Assembly: GCA_944325075.1 (NCBI GenBank)
Contig: CALUYU010000007.1
Coordinates: 1-53,473, forward strand
Direction of reading: 5' to 3'
DNA length: 53,473 nucleotides
Source: Candidatus Gastranaerophilales bacterium
Lineage (GTDB): Bacteria; Cyanobacteriota; Vampirovibrionia; Gastranaerophilales; Gastranaerophilaceae
Positions within the stretch are counted from its first letter, which is position 1; each line of letters opens with the position of its first letter. A model generated the notes under the pieces. The model made no database searches and was not told the origin of the DNA. It saw only the letters and a list, made by a program, of their open reading frames with translations. Made by a program: the position numbers and the translations under genes. Of the stretch, positions 51,615 through 53,473 are shown piece after piece.

Positions 51615-52439
51615 ATGAGTGTAGAAGAAAAGTTATATTCTGACATCCCCCCAACAAAGTTGAGGAATAGAGAGGAGAAATTTAAACCGGCAAAGACAAA
51701 CAGATTTTGGCTTACTATAGCCAGTTTGTTCTTTTTTAACATGCTTCAGAACAGATTTTATGCTTTCCGTTACAAAGGAGCAGAGCATGTTATGGAAAAA
51801 GGCGTGCCGACTATTCTTTACGCCCCTCATTGTAATTGGTGGGACGGAATTGTTTTTTATAATATTACTCATAGAATTTTCCATAAAGAAATCCGTTTAA
51901 TGATAGAAGAACTTAACCGTTTCCCTCTTTTGCGCCGCGGCGGCGGTTATTCTGTTTGTAAAAAATCTCCACAGTCTGCTATGAAATCTCTTAAGTATTC
52001 TGTTGATGTTGTTGGGGATTTAAAAAATATTTTATGCATTTTCCCGCAAGGGATTATACGTCCGCCTCATTTCAGACCTATTCAATTTCAAACAGGCTTG
52101 GCTTATATTGCACAAAATTCCGTAAAAAAATACGGAAAAGTTAATCTTGTGCCGATTTCAATTGAATATTGTTTTTTAAGAGATAACCGTCCGGAAGTTC
52201 TTGTCGAATTTGGCAGAAGAATTTCCTTAACAAGAGAAAACTGTTCGTCATTGAGTCGTAAGGATTTAACCCACTTGCTTGAACGGGAAATGACTGAAGT
52301 TTGTGATAATCAATTTGCACAAATTGCAAGCGGTGACATAGAGGATTATAAAATTCTTTTTAAACAGCATTTGAAATGGTATAGAAGAATTGAACAGCGC
52401 CTGAAAAGAATTGATGTCCCACCGGTTGCTGATGTGTAA
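51615..52439 (+). CDS. PlsC-like lysophospholipid acyltransferase
   Basis: 274 residues. One hydrophobic segment (FWLTIASLFFFNMLQ, about 31-45) precedes the acyltransferase domain with the HX4D catalytic motif H72-CNWW-D77. Block III reads FPQGIIRPP where FPEGTRS is usual. An ELNRFPLLRRGGGYSV block lies between. Likely acylates a lysophospholipid or another hydroxyl acceptor at the membrane. Leaderless start. Not obviously linked to its neighbours. Confidence 0.82.
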   Translation: MSVEEKLYSDIPPTKLRNREEKFKPAKTNRFWLTIASLFFFNMLQNRFYAFRYKGAEHVMEKGVPTILYAPHCNWWDGIVFYNITHRIFHKEIRLMIEELNRFPLLRRGGGYSVCKKSPQSAMKSLKYSVDVVGDLKNILCIFPQGIIRPPHFRPIQFQTGLAYIAQNSVKKYGKVNLVPISIEYCFLRDNRPEVLVEFGRRISLTRENCSSLSRKDLTHLLEREMTEVCDNQFAQIASGDIEDYKILFKQHLKWYRRIEQRLKRIDVPPVADV

Positions 52440-52445
52440 TTTTTT

Positions 52446-52454
52446 GGGGGGGGG
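52446..52454 (+). repeat. G9 homopolymer after the acyltransferase gene
   Basis: Nine G follow a T run directly after the stop codon. It is the third long G run in this AT-rich window. No start codon or conserved flank of the G13 element is present. Confidence 0.7.
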
Positions 52455-52583
52455 AGGATAGAGAGTTTGTGTGAAAGGTGGGCTGCGGCTTCCCTATTGC
52501 ATCCTTGTGCTTTATTTTCCCCTTGGTGTTAAAATTTGTTAACGTTTTTAATCTAATTTTTAAAGTTTTTTATTCTCCTTACC

Positions 52584-52601
52584 GATTATGTATACGTAAT
52601 C
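52584..52601. promoter_or_regulatory. near-palindrome upstream of the 51-aa gene
   Basis: GATTATGTA / TACGTAATC is an 18-bp dyad with a single mismatch, ending nine bases before the SD of the small gene. It may be an operator. Confidence 0.45.
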
Positions 52602-52624
52602 AGAAATCTAAGGAGTATTAATAA

Positions 52625-52780
52625 ATGTTGAAGAAGATTATATCCCCATCGTCAAATAAATGTGACAGTGTGGAATTTATATTAAGAGGAGCGAGAAAAC
52701 GCCGTGCTATGGCGATTACAACGGCACGTATGATTTCTTCAGATGCCGGAATTAAGACAACATTTGCAGTGGTTAAATAA
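52625..52780 (+). CDS. 51-residue basic protein of unknown function
   Basis: SD AAGGAG lies nine bases before ATG 52625, and 51 codons follow: MLKKIISPSSNKCDSVEF, then the basic LRGARKRRAMAITTARM and a hydrophobic end TTFAVVK. The protein is very basic in the centre, has one Cys, and has no membrane segment. Its upstream dyad symmetry suggests regulated expression. No family recognised. Confidence 0.6.
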   Translation: MLKKIISPSSNKCDSVEFILRGARKRRAMAITTARMISSDAGIKTTFAVVK

Positions 52781-52852
52781 TTTTACGCTGGTTGTCTTGG
52801 CCTTATAAGGTATAATTATCCTAAAAAGAAAGAGAGCTTTAATATATAATTA

Positions 52853-52888
52853 CCGGTTGTTGAATATAGTCATCAACCGTTTTTTTTA
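52853..52888 (+). terminator. intrinsic terminator downstream of the 51-aa gene
   Basis: CGGTTG pairs with CAACCG, with inner TTGA/TCA pairing, and is followed by eight T. A TATAAT at 52811-52816 lies between the gene and this terminator; a very short transcript could exist, but no -35 is visible. Confidence 0.75.
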
Positions 52889-52899
52889 TGTTTGTAGTT

Positions 52900-53220
52900 T
52901 ATTGGGTATTTCCGCTGGTCGAGCCGCGTAGAAATAATACAAAAACCAAGGTAGTTTGAGCATACTTTCCCAACGTACTTTTTTCTTTGGCTAAAAGAAA
53001 AAAGTACGAATAATGTAGGTTGGGGTCTCTACCCCAACAAAATAATTTTGTTCACTATGGCGCTCATTTCATTCGCGCACGTTCGCCAATAGATAAAGAA
53101 AATGTTGGGCTGAAAGCCCAACCTACATTGATTCCCATTTTATCCCGCCGGCGGAGCATTGTAATGCAGTGCCTCAGGCACAAAAGTAAGCAAAAAGAAA
53201 GCATTATGAGTGGTGTGATT
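52900..53220. repeat. repeat-dense non-coding stretch
   Basis: No convincing gene. It contains CGTACTTTTTTCTTT / AAAGAAAAAAGTACG (52974-53008), GTTGGGGT / ACCCCAAC (53019-53038), GTTGGGCT / AGCCCAAC (53104-53122), the palindrome GTGCCTCAGGCAC (53169-53181; the same 13 bases lie at 21950-21962), and TAAGCAAAAAGAAAGC as at 213-228. These modules also form the leaders of the prepilin frames at 142 and 21678. Confidence 0.7.
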
Positions 53221-53239
53221 TAAAATTTAAAATCAGGAC

Positions 53240-53267
53240 TTGAAAAAACAGAAAAATAGTATATAAT
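53240..53267 (+). promoter_or_regulatory. promoter of G13 element copy 2
   Basis: TTGAAA (53240-53245), 16 bases, TATAAT (53262-53267), followed by the strong SD AAGGAGG at 53277-53283, seven bases before ATG 53291. Confidence 0.75.
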
Positions 53268-53274
53268 AAAAGAA

Positions 53275-53358
53275 AAAAGGAGGTAAACACATGGGAAAGT
53301 CAATAATAGCACGGTATACGGGGGGGGGGGGGTAACGAACCTCAAGGGAGACAAGGGA
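53275..53358 (+). repeat. G13 slippage element, copy 2
   Basis: Same order as copy 1 at 41-123: SD, ATG, ten codons, 13 G (53320-53332), TAACGAACCTCAAGGGAGACAAGG. Here the promoter and a perfect SD are visible. Confidence 0.88.
53291..53335 (+). CDS. 14-codon G-tract leader ORF, copy 2 (possible 5' end of a truncated prepilin gene)
   Basis: ATG 53291 encodes MGKSIIARYTGGGG and stops at TAA 53333-53335 just after the G run. With a -1 slip the frame continues as NEPQGRQGKTPKLAFFKFF and stays open to the last base of the window. In copy 1 the equivalent frame leads into a prepilin, so a similar gene probably continues past the window end. Confidence 0.6.
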   Translation: MGKSIIARYTGGGG

Positions 53359-53473
53359 AAACACCAAAATTAGCTTTCTTCAAATTTTTCACCAAATCAA
53401 AGTTTTCTGTATCAAACGAAAATAAATATTATGTTGGGGTGAAACCCCAACCTACATTGAACTGTGTGGGCCG
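53336..53473 (+). other. open -1 frame after G13 copy 2, cut by the window end
   Basis: No stop occurs in this frame to 53473. It includes a translated GTTGGGGT / ACCCCAAC repeat (53433-53451, read as VGVKPQPTLN), the same type of peptide as in the other prepilin leaders. The prepilin motif itself is not reached. Confidence 0.45.

Noticed and set aside
53020-53223. 67-codon ORF in the repeat zone
   Set aside because: It is composed entirely of translated repeat modules, with no SD and no recognisable domain.

Overview
This 53.5 kb, AT-rich window looks like chromosomal DNA from an uncultured gut-type member of the non-photosynthetic Cyanobacteriota (Vampirovibrionia / Melainabacteria, Gastranaerophilales-like). 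Three things suggest this. There are several prepilins with the FTLAEVLIT / AAMTLPTL signature typical of that group as I remember it. There is a Ycf45-type R3H ATPase of the cyanobacterial/plastid kind. The gene set is anaerobic (class III ribonucleotide reductase, radical SAM enzymes, a small clostridial-type ferredoxin). The taxonomic call is inference; no marker search was possible.

Layout. 1-1.2 kb: a prepilin gene preceded by a 14-codon ORF ending in a run of 13 G. 1.2-4.1 kb: MlaE/MlaF lipid-transport genes and an aminotransferase. 4.2-8.8 kb: alaS, a ComF-type phosphoribosyltransferase, a small unknown and a radical SAM protein. 8.8-11.2 kb (minus): type IV pilus inner-membrane proteins, with PilM and PilN fused, then PilO. 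11.3-14.1 kb: nadA, rlmB and a primary-type sigma factor. 14.1-15.2 kb: a second prepilin and a small XRE regulator. 15.4-19.4 kb: a peptide-type ABC importer without its ATPases. 19.4-24 kb: MgtC-like protein, deoB, ferredoxin, a third prepilin, ahcY. 24.2-28.4 kb: a giant (1405 aa) GH13-like protein. 28.5-30.3 kb: a very AT-rich islet with two tandem membrane paralogues facing a DUF6973-like protein. 30.3-36.8 kb (minus): tsf, rpsB, two exported paralogues, aroF, two TPR proteins. 37.2-47 kb: R3H ATPase, unknown proteins, a GGDEF protein with an altered signature, three zinc-type dehydrogenases, a GNAT-like protein. 47.2-52.4 kb: rpsT, dxr, a cobalamin riboswitch controlling nrdD-nrdG, and an acyltransferase. 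52.4-53.5 kb: a 51-aa gene, then repeats, then a second copy of the G13 element.

Most interesting signals. (1) An approximately 83-bp element occurs at both ends of the window. Each copy has an SD, a conserved start peptide and exactly 13 G followed by an in-frame stop. A loss of one G (or a -1 slip) in either copy opens a long frame; in copy 1 that frame is the prepilin. This looks like a phase-variable or slippage switch. (2) At least six plus-strand genes have a -10 box exactly six bases before the ATG, which implies routine leaderless mRNAs. (3) The 28.5-30.3 kb islet resembles a toxin/immunity cassette with gene conversion between its membrane paralogues. (4) A B12 riboswitch sits on the B12-independent class III reductase. 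(5) The GH13-like protein has about 540 residues between barrel motifs that are normally close together.
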